Shown here in pieces: positions 16,578-26,205 of a stretch of DNA of 64,000 nt (position 1 is the stretch's first letter; every line of letters starts with the position of its first letter). Source of the DNA: Ruegeria lacuscaerulensis (GTDB lineage Bacteria; Pseudomonadota; Alphaproteobacteria; Rhodobacterales; Rhodobacteraceae); the NCBI RefSeq assembly GCF_013033355.1, contig NZ_WQDY01000016.1:1-64000 (forward strand). The letters are read 5' to 3'. Both the position numbers and the translations under genes were made by a program. The notes beneath the pieces were generated by a model, which saw only the letters and a program-made list of their open reading frames with translations, had not been told where the DNA came from and did no database searches.

Positions 16578-17939
16578 TCAGCCTTTTGGCTCCCAACCAG
16601 CGTCTTTCATTGCCCGCCCGAGTTCCTCGCCGTGTTTGGGATCAGCGAACAGTTTTTGAAAAAGTAAATCAACGCGACTTTCGGGCCATTCGCGCGAAAG
16701 TTTTTTTGACAGGGTCTGCGCTTCGGCGACGTTGCCCAGCATCTGATGTGCCGCCATCAAGTAAGCGACCGAGACGGGCCCAACCGGGCCTCCTTTTTCG
16801 GCCACGTGTTCGAAGGTGGATACTGTGCCTTTGTAATCCTTGAGGTGGAACTTTGCAGACCCCATCGCATTTTGAAACACGTATCCCCTCTCTAGATCGA
16901 TTTTCGAGAGCGCCTCTTTGCTGATGGAAACAACGTGCTCAAATGAGCCCGAATAGAGAAGGATCAGCGAGACGAATTCCAGCACGTGCACATCATTCGG
17001 GGCCAAGCGGCGCGCTCTCTCCGCAAAGTTCTTGGCTTCTGGCCAATTGCCTTTAGCGAATTCAACCCACGCCTTGGCAGCTTGGCTCCAACCTGTTTCA
17101 GGTGCCTGCTCGAGCGCCATTAGGGACTGACTGTCTGCGTAGGCAAGCATGTCGCGGGTCAGGTCCGGATCCGGTGTAACCACTGCCATTGTCGCGGCGA
17201 CCTGGGCAGCTCCGGCATATCCGCCGAAATAACTGGGGTCATTCTTGATTGCACCTTCGAACATGATCAGAGCGGCATTCAACCGTGCAGGCTCCAGGGC
17301 AGGAAAAATCAGATCCCGACCTGAATTGGCGAGGTTTACAGCTTCAAGCCGCATTGGGGATGCATCGAAAATGGCGCTGCGCTCATCTGGGCTAAGGCCA
17401 TCCAGCATTGATTGACCCGGCGCGTCCCTTTTGGGCGATGTCAGCATAAGTACCGTAGCGAACCCGACTAGAACGACAATCCCTGCTGCGCCAATGGCCG
17501 GACGATGCCATGCGCGGGCCTTGATATGCGGCGCCACTGGACTGTCAGGCATGCCCCCGCTGGGTACCCTTACTGTTATCTGAGGCGCATACCCCCCCTT
17601 GGGTAAGTCGAACAGTGTGTCCTCATTCCGGCCAGCGTCGGCATAGTACTCTGACAGCTTGCGCCTCAGGCGACCGGCGTCCACGCGTACAACGTTTTCA
17701 CGGCGCGCCATCTCGGACATCGTTCCCCCATACACATCCATAGCGATGGTCTTCGCCCGGATATCATCGGCTCTGCCCCTCAGAGACTCTTCGACCACAT
17801 AGATCAGAAAGTCCTGTAGTCGCTGCGAACCCGCAAAGGTGGAAGATTTGACAAGTCGCTGCAGCGCCGCCCGCACATCTTTGGCGTCCGGCGTCTGGTC
17901 CTTATTCACAGTCGGTGATGTATTTCCAGATATCTTCAT
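16578..17939 (-). CDS. Winged-helix, membrane and TPR protein (CadC-like architecture)
   Basis: A 453-residue protein with a cytoplasmic N-terminal domain ending in ENVVRVDAGRLRRKLSEYY (about 80-98). This region is related to the DNA-binding region found in front of TPR or cyclase modules in roseobacters. A single membrane helix at about 148-166 (AAGIVVLVGFATVLML) and TPR-like helical repeats (about 210-440) follow outside the membrane. The layout suggests a membrane-bound one-component regulator sensing a periplasmic signal. It diverges from the sulfatase operon, its likely target, although that link is inferred from position only. Confidence 0.78.
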   Translation of the reverse strand: MKISGNTSPTVNKDQTPDAKDVRAALQRLVKSSTFAGSQRLQDFLIYVVEESLRGRADDIRAKTIAMDVYGGTMSEMARRENVVRVDAGRLRRKLSEYYADAGRNEDTLFDLPKGGYAPQITVRVPSGGMPDSPVAPHIKARAWHRPAIGAAGIVVLVGFATVLMLTSPKRDAPGQSMLDGLSPDERSAIFDASPMRLEAVNLANSGRDLIFPALEPARLNAALIMFEGAIKNDPSYFGGYAGAAQVAATMAVVTPDPDLTRDMLAYADSQSLMALEQAPETGWSQAAKAWVEFAKGNWPEAKNFAERARRLAPNDVHVLEFVSLILLYSGSFEHVVSISKEALSKIDLERGYVFQNAMGSAKFHLKDYKGTVSTFEHVAEKGGPVGPVSVAYLMAAHQMLGNVAEAQTLSKKLSREWPESRVDLLFQKLFADPKHGEELGRAMKDAGWEPKG

Positions 17940-18056
17940 TATTACAGCAGGTTGGACCTATGATTAAACCGTATTATGCCCCGATAAACCTTTTGTGAGA
18001 AGAAAATTCCGCGAACAGTTTGGGAACCATGTCGATCCAACAAACGAGCGTCAGAA

Positions 18057-18299
18057 TTGAAAGGCTGTTCTCTTGATTCAGAATTTCCCGACCACCGATC
18101 CGCCATTGCGGATCTTCGGCGCGTGGATGCGGTGTTCGATGAGATTTGCCGTGACTACCAGCTTTTGTGTGCGGAGCATCTGTCAATGAATTCTGAACCC
18201 GGAAGTCGGTCATATCAGATTACCTGCGATATCCGCGAAACCCTAAGCGGTCTTCGGGGTGAAATCGCTCAGGCGCTTCGGCGCGCAGGAAAGATGTAA
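18057..18299 (+). CDS. Small hypothetical protein upstream of the sulfatase gene
   Basis: An 80-codon frame from a TTG start, ending 24 bases before the sulfatase ATG. The translated part from about residue 12 (RSAIADLRRVDAVFDEICRD) is helical, charged and coding-like, whereas the first residues are less convincing and the true start is unclear. No named domain is recognised. Position suggests co-transcription with the sulfatase gene. Confidence 0.45.
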   Translation: MKGCSLDSEFPDHRSAIADLRRVDAVFDEICRDYQLLCAEHLSMNSEPGSRSYQITCDIRETLSGLRGEIAQALRRAGKM

Positions 18300-18323
18300 T
18301 TCAAAAATGGGGAAGGGATACCG

Positions 18324-19967
18324 ATGAAATCACTGTTGCAACATGCTTCGGTCATGGTGCTAATGGCTGGCGCCAGTTTGGCTCAGGACATGCCGCCCAT
18401 CATTCATGATGGAGAGTTTCAGTTTCTTCGCGCGCAGTTCGGCGAAGAATGGGACGCTCAGGATGCGGAAATTGAAGCAAAACTTGCCGAGATCCGCGAA
18501 GCCAAAGGCGGGCAACCCCCCAATTTTCTATATATTTTGATTGACGATGTAAGCTTTGGTCAGATGGGCAACCGGACGATGAACTACGTTACCGGTTTCG
18601 ATACTCCCAACATCAACGACTTTGCCACGGAAGGTATGTCGTTGATGAGAATGTATACCGAGCCATCCTGCACTCCGACACGAACGGCGATGTTGACCGG
18701 TCGTCATCCCGTGCGTGCGGGCGTGGAAGAGGTCAAAGTCGCGCTGGTCGGCGAGGGGCTTGCGGCTGAAGAAGTTACCATCGCTGAAATTCTGAAAGAA
18801 AAAGGATACAACACGTCGCATGTCGGGAAGTGGCATCAGGGCGACATCGAGGAAGCTTATCCGCATAATCAGGGTTTTGACTGGGCGGCATTTCCGTTGC
18901 ATCAGCAGGTCCAACTTAGCCTGATGACACGGGATGCAATGGTGGCCAACAATATGCTCGGCTTTCATCCGTCGGGGCAGTCCAACCAGTTCCAGTTGGA
19001 TCAGCGTTTCAAGCCGTACGGCCTTGTAACTGGGGTTGAAGGCCAGGCCGGTGGGATTGCTCGGGAAGTCGACATGGCGCCCGGCGAGGAATGGACACAG
19101 GCGAAATATGAAGAAATGAACCTGCGCTATCAGCGTCAGGCATTGGAGCAGTTAGAGCAGTTGGCCGCGCAGGATTCCCCGTTCTTTATGCAATACTGGC
19201 CGCTTTACCCGCTGAATTTTGCTTATCCTGATCAAGCCGTTTCAAGAAATGGTGGGTTCCATGCTGACAAGTTGCAGGTTCTGGATGGCTGGATCGGCGA
19301 AGTTTTGGACAAACTGGATGAAACGGGTGAGGCGGACAACACCGTTGTCATGATTATGGCTGATAACGGCTTGATGTATCATTACGAGGGTACTTCGGGA
19401 CTGAACCAGTTGATCTATCGCGGGGGCAAGACCCAACACCTCGAAGGTGGTGTGCGCACGGATGCGTTCATCCGGTGGCCCGGTGCAATTAAGCCGGGCA
19501 GCGCGGCGGGCGACATCGTGCATGTCTCGGATCTGTTCACAACCTTCGCGCGCATTGCAGGTGCGACTGACCAAATTCCGCGCGACCGTGTGATTGACGG
19601 GATCGACCAGACCGCGCTGTTGCTTGAAGGCGAGGGTAATTCCCGCCGCGACTATGTTTATGTTTACGAAGGGCCGGTATTACGCTCGGTGGTCAAGCAA
19701 GAGTTCAAGATGCATCTGGCTGCCCCCGGTCAACCCGGCGCTGCAGCGCCTGTGTTCAACGTTTACCGCGATCCACGGGAAGAGCATCCGCTTGTCGGGT
19801 ATTCGTTGTGGTCGGGGGCGTCTTTCCAGGACATGGTAAAGCGTCATCAGAAAACCATTGCCGAACATCCGCATCTGCCGCTTGGAAAAGGTATCCCCTA
19901 TGAAGGGATCGAGAACCTGCGTCCCGAGAGCGAATTGACCCGAGAGATTTTCGCCAGCTGGCAGTGA
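18324..19967 (+). CDS. Exported type I sulfatase (arylsulfatase family)
   Basis: A 547-residue hydrolase with a signal peptide ending at ASLAQ. Active-site marks are the metal-binding IDDVSFGQMG (Asp74-Asp75), the sulfatase signature CTPTR with Cys116 and Arg120 followed by TAMLTGRHP, VGKWHQGD with Lys and His near 172, and MADNGLMYHYEG near 345. Cys116 must be converted to formylglycine by a maturase not encoded in this window. It releases sulfate from a sulfate ester in the periplasm. The substrate is unknown, with arylsulfates or sulfated polysaccharides possible. The membrane winged-helix/TPR protein diverges from it and an outer-membrane-like protein follows. Confidence 0.93.
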   Translation: MKSLLQHASVMVLMAGASLAQDMPPIIHDGEFQFLRAQFGEEWDAQDAEIEAKLAEIREAKGGQPPNFLYILIDDVSFGQMGNRTMNYVTGFDTPNINDFATEGMSLMRMYTEPSCTPTRTAMLTGRHPVRAGVEEVKVALVGEGLAAEEVTIAEILKEKGYNTSHVGKWHQGDIEEAYPHNQGFDWAAFPLHQQVQLSLMTRDAMVANNMLGFHPSGQSNQFQLDQRFKPYGLVTGVEGQAGGIAREVDMAPGEEWTQAKYEEMNLRYQRQALEQLEQLAAQDSPFFMQYWPLYPLNFAYPDQAVSRNGGFHADKLQVLDGWIGEVLDKLDETGEADNTVVMIMADNGLMYHYEGTSGLNQLIYRGGKTQHLEGGVRTDAFIRWPGAIKPGSAAGDIVHVSDLFTTFARIAGATDQIPRDRVIDGIDQTALLLEGEGNSRRDYVYVYEGPVLRSVVKQEFKMHLAAPGQPGAAAPVFNVYRDPREEHPLVGYSLWSGASFQDMVKRHQKTIAEHPHLPLGKGIPYEGIENLRPESELTREIFASWQ

Positions 19968-20271
19968 CAAACGCAGGGCGGTGGCAAATTGGCCGCCGCC
20001 GTCCCGATCGCCCAAAATCGCGTGGTTTAGATAAGGGCTCGTCGCTTGGTGGCAGGAGCTCGGCCAGAATAGAGCTCAAGGCACTCAGCTTCTGGAAAGA
20101 GGGCGCCTGGTCGGTTGGTTATCGTCCGCAGGGTGGTAAAACTTACGGCCCCGGTGTTGCCGTTTGCGAAGCGGCAATGATCGGGCGCGCTTCTGATTGC
20201 CCGACAATCTGGGAACCAGGGTCGAACAGCGGTTTGAAAGTTAAAAGCGGCTAAATTCCAAGGAAACTTCC
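19968..20271. other. Gap holding a doubtful 96-codon frame
   Basis: An open frame (19964-20254, plus strand) starts at a GTG overlapping the sulfatase stop. Its first half looks non-coding and Arg-rich. Its second half (KALSFWKEGAWSVGYRP onward) is more protein-like but matches nothing I know. It could be a short real gene or the tail of a decayed one. Nothing else is visible before the ribosome site (AAGGAAAC, 20259-20266) of the next gene. Confidence 0.3.
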
Positions 20272-21090
20272 ATGCAACATCTGCAATTACTCGTTGCCGT
20301 GGCGCTTGCGACGGCGCTAGTCGCAACACCTGCGCCTGCTCGCGCTCAATCTTTGCCCCCACTGGGACAGGATGAGAGGGGGTGGCGACACGCGGCTTCG
20401 GTCTTCCTGTTTGCACCCCTGCGTACCACCGGGACATCCACTGTTGCGGGGCAATCAGTAGAGCTTGATCTGGATATCGGAGACGTGCTGGACGTGCTCG
20501 AGTTCGCGGCTTCAGGCCGGTATGAGGCATGGAATGGGAACTTTGGGATCATAGTTGACGCCAACTATGTCGGCATAGAGCAGGATACCACATTGCCCAG
20601 CCCTTTGCGCGCGCGCCTTGATGTCGATGTACGCCAAAAGTGGTTTAGTGTTCTTGGCGCGTTCCGGGTCATGGACGGCACATATGGTGACAGCAAGAAA
20701 CGCTATGTAATCGACCTGCAGGGCGGGCTGCGATACAACTCTATTCGCCAGGAAATTGAGCTGACAAACCCAGGTCCGGTAAGCCCACCTGTGTTAGGCG
20801 GGGATCAGAATTGGATCGAACCTGTCTTTGGCGCACGCGGCATGTGGCGGCTGAACCAAAAATGGACCGGAATTGCATCGGTTGAGCTTGGCGGCTTCGG
20901 TACAGGAGGTAACGACCTCCAAATTGGCGCAAATGTTGGATTCGACTATCAGCCGTGGGAAAACACGGCGCTTACTTTTGGATATCGGTATTTTAGCGTC
21001 GACTACAGTGACACGCTGAGTTCCGGAGAATTTGCCTATGACGTCGACCAGCATGGGCCATATTTTGGCATCAAGTATTTCATTCAATAA
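20272..21090 (+). CDS. Probable outer-membrane beta-barrel protein
   Basis: A 272-residue exported protein (signal peptide ending PAPARAQ) with alternating amphipathic strands through the mature part, for example FGIIVDANYVGIEQD, WTGIASVELGGFGTG and LTFGYRYFSVDYSD. It ends in YFGIKYFIQ, close to the aromatic C-terminus expected for barrel assembly. No named family is recognised beyond a general OmpA/OmpW-like barrel. The position behind the sulfatase suggests a role at the same cell surface, without direct evidence. Confidence 0.7.
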   Translation: MQHLQLLVAVALATALVATPAPARAQSLPPLGQDERGWRHAASVFLFAPLRTTGTSTVAGQSVELDLDIGDVLDVLEFAASGRYEAWNGNFGIIVDANYVGIEQDTTLPSPLRARLDVDVRQKWFSVLGAFRVMDGTYGDSKKRYVIDLQGGLRYNSIRQEIELTNPGPVSPPVLGGDQNWIEPVFGARGMWRLNQKWTGIASVELGGFGTGGNDLQIGANVGFDYQPWENTALTFGYRYFSVDYSDTLSSGEFAYDVDQHGPYFGIKYFIQ

Positions 21091-21172
21091 GCAAGTGCAC
21101 GACCTTCGCGACTGCGGGGTTTAAGACCTGCGTCCTGGAAACGGTTATGGCGAAAAGCTGTTGCCTATAGCG

Positions 21173-21203
21173 AAAAAGGCCCCGGCGTTTCCACCGGGGC
21201 CTT
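21173..21203 (-). terminator. Intrinsic terminator of pnp
   Basis: Arms 21176-21185 and 21194-21203 form a perfect 10 bp GC-rich stem (AAGGCCCCGG) with an 8-base loop. On the minus strand a run of five T residues follows (21177-21173). It lies 23 bases beyond the pnp stop codon. Confidence 0.9.
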
Positions 21204-21225
21204 CATCATGGGAAAGAGCGATGGA

Positions 21226-23373
21226 TTATTCCGCGTCTTCTTTCTTTTCTTTCTTTTCGGGAACGATCTCTTCACCGGTTTCCTGATCGACCACTTTCAT
21301 CGACAGGCGAACCTTGCCGCGGTCGTCAAAGCCCAGCAACTTGACCTTCACTTCCTGACCTTCTTTCAGAACATCCGAGGGATGGTTCAGGCGGCGGTTT
21401 TCGATCTGGGACACGTGGACCAGACCATCGCGCTTGCCGAAGAAGTTCACGAAGGCGCCAAAGTCGACGATCTTGACCACTTTACCGGTGTAGATCTGAC
21501 CTTCTTCCGGCTCGGCCACGATCGAATAGATCATGTCATAGGCCTTCTGGATCGACTCTCCGTCCGGTGAGGCGATCTTGATCACGCCATCGTCGTTGAT
21601 GTCGACCTTGGCGCCCGAAACCTCGACGATCTCGCGGATGACCTTGCCGCCCGAACCGATCACTTCGCGGATCTTGTCGGTGGGGATGTTCATGGTTTCG
21701 ATGCGCGGCGCGTGGACCGAGAATTCGTTGGTCTCGGACAGGGCTTTGCCCATCTCACCCAGGATGTGCATCCGGCCGTCCTTGGCCTGGGCCAGAGCTT
21801 TTTCCATGATCTCGGGCGTGATGCCTGCGACCTTGATGTCCATCTGCAACGAGGTGATGCCGTTTTCGGTACCCGCCACTTTGAAGTCCATGTCGCCCAG
21901 GTGGTCTTCGTCACCCAGAATGTCCGACAGGATGGCATAGTTGCCGTCATCTTCCAGGATCAGACCCATGGCCACACCGGCAACCGGTGCTTTCAGCGGA
22001 ACGCCCGCATCCATCATCGACAGCGAGCCGCCGCAGACCGACGCCATCGAGGACGATCCGTTGGATTCGGTGATCTCGGACACGATACGGATCGTGTAGG
22101 GGAAGTCGGTCGCCGCAGGCAGAACCGCCTGCAGGGCGCGCCATGCCAGCTTGCCGTGGCCGATCTCACGACGACCGGGGCCACCCACGCGGCCAACTTC
22201 ACCAACCGAATAGGGGGGGAAGTTGTAGTGCAGCAGGAAGTTCGATTTGAAGTTGCCGTGCAGCGCGTCGATGAACTGCTCGTCATCACCGGTGCCCAGG
22301 GTGGTCACGGCCAGCGCCTGCGTTTCACCACGGGTGAACAAGGCGGAACCGTGCGTACGCGGCAGCATCGAGGTTTCGGCCACGATCGAACGGATATCAG
22401 TGGTCGAACGACCGTCGATCCGCTTGCCGCCTTTGACGACGTCACCGCGCAGAATACCGGCTTCCAGCTTTTTCATCGCCGAGCCAAGGTTGGCGTCTTC
22501 CAGCTGTTCTTCGGTCAGGGCTGCCTTGATGGTTTCGCGGGCAGCAGAAACAGCGGCGGTGCGCTCTTGCTTGTCAGTGATCGCGAAGGCGGCGCGCATC
22601 TGTTCTTCACCGGCTGCAGCAATAGCGGCATACAGGTCCGCATAGTCGGGAGCTTCGAATTCAAACGGCTCTTTCGCGGCGTCTTCAGCCAGACCGATGA
22701 TCAGGTCGATCACCGGCTGAATCTGCGCGTGCGCAAAGTTCACGGCACCCAGCATTTCAGCCTCGGACAGCTCATAAGCTTCGGATTCCACCATCATCAC
22801 GGCGTCTTTGGTGCCGGCCACAACCAGATCCAGACGCTGTTCAGGGTTCAGGCGCAGGTCCTGCATGTCGTCCACGGTCGGGTTCAGGACATATTCGCCA
22901 TCCACGAAACCAACACGGGCGCCGGCGATCGGGCCCATGAACGGCGCGCCGGAAATGGTCAGAGCAGCCGAGGCCGCGATCATCGCCACGATGTCGGGAT
23001 CGTTGACCAGATCGTGGGACAGCACGGTGCACATCACCAGAACTTCGTTTTTAAAGCCGTCAACGAACAGCGGGCGGATCGGACGGTCGATCAAACGCGC
23101 GGTCAGCGTCTCTTTCTCGGTCGGGCGCGCCTCGCGCTTGAAGAAGCCGCCCGGAACCTTACCGGCGGCGTAGTATTTCTCTTGGTAGTGGACGGTCAGC
23201 GGGAAAAAATCCTGACCGGGTTTTTGGCTCTTGGCAAAGGTCACGTTGGCCATGACGCTGGTTTCGCCCAGCGTGGCAATCACGGTGCCGTCGGCCTGAC
23301 GGGCAACCTTGCCGGTTTCCAGTGTCAGCGTCTCTTCGCCCCACTGCATAGATTTCTTAGTTACATCAAACAT
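21226..23373 (-). CDS. pnp: Polyribonucleotide nucleotidyltransferase (PNPase)
   Basis: A 715-residue phosphorolytic 3'-5' exoribonuclease of the RNA degradation machinery. The order is the first RNase PH domain (about 10-140), a helical linker, the second RNase PH domain (about 310-540), the KH domain with [14 protein letters not shown] near 565, and the S1 domain ([18 protein letters not shown] near 622), ending in an acidic-basic tail. Length is standard. In most relatives it directly follows rpsO; here nearly 4.7 kb lies between them, and pnp has its own leader with a hairpin at 23389-23417, suggesting an independent promoter. Confidence 0.98.
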   Translation of the reverse strand: MFDVTKKSMQWGEETLTLETGKVARQADGTVIATLGETSVMANVTFAKSQKPGQDFFPLTVHYQEKYYAAGKVPGGFFKREARPTEKETLTARLIDRPIRPLFVDGFKNEVLVMCTVLSHDLVNDPDIVAMIAASAALTISGAPFMGPIAGARVGFVDGEYVLNPTVDDMQDLRLNPEQRLDLVVAGTKDAVMMVESEAYELSEAEMLGAVNFAHAQIQPVIDLIIGLAEDAAKEPFEFEAPDYADLYAAIAAAGEEQMRAAFAITDKQERTAAVSAARETIKAALTEEQLEDANLGSAMKKLEAGILRGDVVKGGKRIDGRSTTDIRSIVAETSMLPRTHGSALFTRGETQALAVTTLGTGDDEQFIDALHGNFKSNFLLHYNFPPYSVGEVGRVGGPGRREIGHGKLAWRALQAVLPAATDFPYTIRIVSEITESNGSSSMASVCGGSLSMMDAGVPLKAPVAGVAMGLILEDDGNYAILSDILGDEDHLGDMDFKVAGTENGITSLQMDIKVAGITPEIMEKALAQAKDGRMHILGEMGKALSETNEFSVHAPRIETMNIPTDKIREVIGSGGKVIREIVEVSGAKVDINDDGVIKIASPDGESIQKAYDMIYSIVAEPEEGQIYTGKVVKIVDFGAFVNFFGKRDGLVHVSQIENRRLNHPSDVLKEGQEVKVKLLGFDDRGKVRLSMKVVDQETGEEIVPEKKEKKEDAE

Positions 23374-23388
23374 ATGCGTATCCTAGAA

Positions 23389-23417
23389 CGGAGCACTCCC
23401 GCCCCTGCGGGTCTCCG
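23389..23417 (-). promoter_or_regulatory. Hairpin in the pnp leader
   Basis: An inner stem CCCGC/GCGGG (23398-23402 with 23407-23411) is stacked on an outer CGGAG/CTCCG stem (23389-23393 with 23413-23417), separated by a 4-base and a 1-base bulge, 16 bases before the pnp ATG. PNPase is known in enterobacteria to autoregulate through a leader stem cut by RNase III. The resemblance here is structural only. Confidence 0.55.
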
Positions 23418-23490
23418 GTTTGCATGGCGGCCCCATTGCCGCCGACCCCATTTATCTTCCATTCGAGTGCCAGGGTCAGGGCACAACGTC

Positions 23491-24102
23491 TCAGATACCC
23501 GCGCGCATACATGAGATTGGTGTCAAAGGGAAGGGATAAGGCAGCCGAGGGCGTTTGGGTAAACAGCCGTCGTAATTCTTGTTGCCGCTTGCCGTTATCG
23601 TGTAGGTCCCGCCCCGTGGACCTGTATAGCATTTGGAGTAGGTTCGCCTGACGACGGGCGTGGGTCGGCGGTATGTCGATATCTTTCGGATTTGCGTGCC
23701 CCACTCGCAGGCGAGGCCGTCGCCATCTCCATCAAGATTATGAGGGTCGGAAACCGGACCACCAGAAGCCAAAAAGAACTTCTGAGCCGCCGCGCCGGTT
23801 GGAAAGTCGCTGCAATCATATGTGTCTACGCTGGGCGCGTCGGACCTTGAATAGATTGTCTTCCCAGCCGTCGACACACTGAATTGACCGTAGTTGCCCA
23901 AAGTGCATTGGTTTACCCCGCGCTCGGCCAGTTCTGCTTCGATCATGAGTTTACCGCGGGAGGTGGTTTGCGGCTGAAAGTAGGCACCGCACAATTCTGA
24001 AGTCGATGCCTGAGCGACTTTCGAAGACAGAGCCTCGGGTGAGAGCAGGTCAGCGGAGCAGGCAGTTGTTAACATTATGGCAAAATAGAATGAAAGGCGC
24101 AT
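23491..24102 (-). CDS. Lipoprotein with an Excalibur calcium-binding domain
   Basis: A 203-residue envelope protein. The signal peptide ends in the lipobox LTTAC. The Excalibur domain (about residues 94-134) has the DCSDFPTG opening and the DxDxDG loop NLDGDGDGLACEW typical of this calcium-binding motif. The C-terminal part (CYTGPRGGTYTITASGNKNY) is a small Gly-rich module with paired cysteines often found behind Excalibur domains. The start is ATG 24102 with GAGGA six bases upstream, not the TTG at 24114. The function is unknown; it stands alone upstream of pnp. Confidence 0.85.
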   Translation of the reverse strand: MRLSFYFAIMLTTACSADLLSPEALSSKVAQASTSELCGAYFQPQTTSRGKLMIEAELAERGVNQCTLGNYGQFSVSTAGKTIYSRSDAPSVDTYDCSDFPTGAAAQKFFLASGGPVSDPHNLDGDGDGLACEWGTQIRKISTYRRPTPVVRRTYSKCYTGPRGGTYTITASGNKNYDGCLPKRPRLPYPFPLTPISCMRAGI

Positions 24103-24439
24103 TAGAGTCCTCAATTCGGCTAAGTATATGCTGGCGTTGATCGGAGGCGAATGGTCAAAATGGTTTAAGTCAAATTCAGGATTGAGAGCCTAGCCTACTG
24201 AGTGATTTTTGAAAGAGGCGGGGGTAACCGGCTTGCAATAATTGCAGGATTGCACATTGATTTATTGCGCTAACATTCGTCCAAAAGAATGCATTTTGGG
24301 AAATATTGCTTTGCGTGTAGGCTGTTAGCACTGAACCCGCGGTCGAAAAGACGGAACGACGCCAAGGGGGTACGATATTCTTGTCCGTCAGCCGACCGAC
24401 TACCTTGGCGTTTGCACCTAGCGGACAGAGGGGCTTCGA
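24103..24439. promoter_or_regulatory. Divergent leader region before the BCCT transporter gene
   Basis: No gene is visible in these 337 bases. ACGCCAAGG (24359-24367) and CCTTGGCGT (24403-24411) are exact inverted arms 35 bases apart in the transporter leader and could fold or bind a regulator. A GAGGGG ribosome site lies nine bases before the ATG at 24440. Confidence 0.45.
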
Positions 24440-26041
24440 ATGGCTCAAACCAAGAAAATGCTGGATCCCGATCCAAGGATCTATGACTTTGAAACAGAAT
24501 ACGAATTGGGGCAGGACAACGTTCGCCCGTTCGGTCTGGATATACACAATCCGGTCTTTTTGATCTCAAGCATCCTGATCTTTGCGTTCGTCCTGATCGC
24601 TCTGGCCAACCAAGAGGCAGCCGCAACGTTTTTTGGGTGGCTCAGGCCATGGCTAACCAGCACGTTTGACTGGTTCCTTGTCTTGTCGGTGGACGCCATA
24701 ACCTTGTTCTGTCTGGTGTTGATCGTTCTGCCTGTGGGCAGCGTGCGCATTGGCGGTAAGGACGCCAAGCCAGACTATTCCTATGCCGGGTGGATCGCGA
24801 TGATGTTCGCGGCCGGTATTGGTATCGGCCTGCTGTTTTTTGGCGTGATGGAGCCGGTTTATTACAACTTCGCCGAGGGCGGCAACGCCGTACCGCTGGG
24901 CATTGATATCGCTGTGCCGGGCAATGAATACGCGGGCGTTGTGGGTACGATCCACCACTGGGGTCTGGAAGGCTGGGCAGTTTACGCTGCCGTGGGCCTG
25001 AGCCTTGCGATCTTTGCCTATAATCTGGACCTGCCGTTGACCCTACGGTCGGCCTTCTACCCGATCCTCGGCGAACGCGTCTGGGGCTGGTGGGGTCACA
25101 TTATCGACACTCTGGCGGTGTTTGCCACGCTGTTCGGCCTGACCACATCCCTGGGTCTGGGTGCGCAGCAGGTTGCAGCCGGGTTGAATGAGGTGTTCGG
25201 CATCGAACCCAGCCCGACCGTCGTTGTCCTGCTGATCATCGGCATCACGCTGATCGCTCTGGGCTCGGTCCTGATGGGCATGGATGCCGGCGTGAAACGG
25301 CTGAGCGAGATCAATATGATCATGGCCGTAGGTCTGTTCATCTTTGTGATCGTCGTCACCGGCGTCGGAACCGCCATCGCGCGGTATTTAAACGTCATGG
25401 TGGATTACGTGACGCACCTACCGGCCTTGTCCAACCCGTTCGGGCGTGAAGATACCAGTTATTTCCATGGCTGGACGACTTTCTATTGGGCCTGGTGGAT
25501 TGCGTGGTCTCCGTTCGTGGGCATGTTCATCGCCCGCATCTCCAAGGGTCGCACGGTTCGCGAGTTCATCCTGTGTGCGCTGCTGGCACCTACTGCAGTC
25601 TGCGCGCTTTGGATGTCGACCTTTGGCGGAGCGGCCATCGACATGCTGAACGCAGGCGGCGCCGAAGGCGTCCGCGCCACGGTGATCGACAGCTATGCGC
25701 CCGAGGGCGCGCTGTTCGGCTTCCTGAAAGAGTTGCCGTTGTATTCGATCGTGGCCCCCATCGCACTGGTTCTGATCGTGGTGTTCTTTGTCACCTCGTC
25801 GGACTCGGGCTCGCTGGTGATCGACACGATCACGGCGGGTGGCAAGATGGATGCGCCAGTGATCCAGCGCGTGTTCTGGTGTACGCTTGAAGGTTTGGTG
25901 GCGATTGCCCTATTGCTGGGTGGCGGTTTGTCGGCCCTGCAGGGCGCGGCGGTGTCAACCGGTATCCCGTTCACGCTGGTCGTTCTGATGATGTGCTACT
26001 GCCTGTGGTTGGCACTGAAATCGGAAAAGGCCAAGATGTAA
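24440..26041 (+). CDS. BCCT-family transporter (betaine/choline/carnitine type)
   Basis: A 533-residue inner-membrane symporter with twelve predicted helices. Family marks are the glycine-rich MMFAAGIGIGLLFFGVMEP stretch near 115-135 and the WTTFYWAWWIAWSPFVGMF aromatic cage helix near 345, followed by ISKGRTVREF. Such carriers take up quaternary amines such as glycine betaine, coupled to Na+ or H+. The pattern AGIGIG is nearer to Na+/betaine than to choline members, but the substrate is not proven. It is monocistronic with a strong terminator. A functional link to the TMAEP genes at 33.8-36.2 kb, which yield glycine betaine, is possible but distant. Confidence 0.93.
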   Translation: MAQTKKMLDPDPRIYDFETEYELGQDNVRPFGLDIHNPVFLISSILIFAFVLIALANQEAAATFFGWLRPWLTSTFDWFLVLSVDAITLFCLVLIVLPVGSVRIGGKDAKPDYSYAGWIAMMFAAGIGIGLLFFGVMEPVYYNFAEGGNAVPLGIDIAVPGNEYAGVVGTIHHWGLEGWAVYAAVGLSLAIFAYNLDLPLTLRSAFYPILGERVWGWWGHIIDTLAVFATLFGLTTSLGLGAQQVAAGLNEVFGIEPSPTVVVLLIIGITLIALGSVLMGMDAGVKRLSEINMIMAVGLFIFVIVVTGVGTAIARYLNVMVDYVTHLPALSNPFGREDTSYFHGWTTFYWAWWIAWSPFVGMFIARISKGRTVREFILCALLAPTAVCALWMSTFGGAAIDMLNAGGAEGVRATVIDSYAPEGALFGFLKELPLYSIVAPIALVLIVVFFVTSSDSGSLVIDTITAGGKMDAPVIQRVFWCTLEGLVAIALLLGGGLSALQGAAVSTGIPFTLVVLMMCYCLWLALKSEKAKM

Positions 26042-26064
26042 GACCGGGAGCAGTCAAAAAAGCG

Positions 26065-26094
26065 AAATGCCCGCCCTTTGGCGGGCATTTTTTT
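26065..26094 (+). terminator. Intrinsic terminator of the BCCT transporter gene
   Basis: AAATGCCCGCC (26065-26075) pairs perfectly with GGCGGGCATTT (26080-26090) around a CTTT loop, followed by a T-run through 26094. The flanking A and T runs would also allow it to work on the opposite strand for the hydrolase pseudogene. Confidence 0.93.
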
Positions 26095-26205
26095 CGAAAG
26101 TGACCGTCGACTAAGGACCCATTTTAACAATTGCTGCGCTACAGCCAAAGGGCCGACTTTCGGTAAGATAGCCAGAGCCTAACCTGTGACCTCTGCCTCA
26201 TTGGT

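Noticed and set aside
21712-23514. 600-codon open frame antisense to pnp
   Set aside because: It mirrors the codon pattern of the high-GC pnp gene, and its translation has no domain, signal or ribosome site support.
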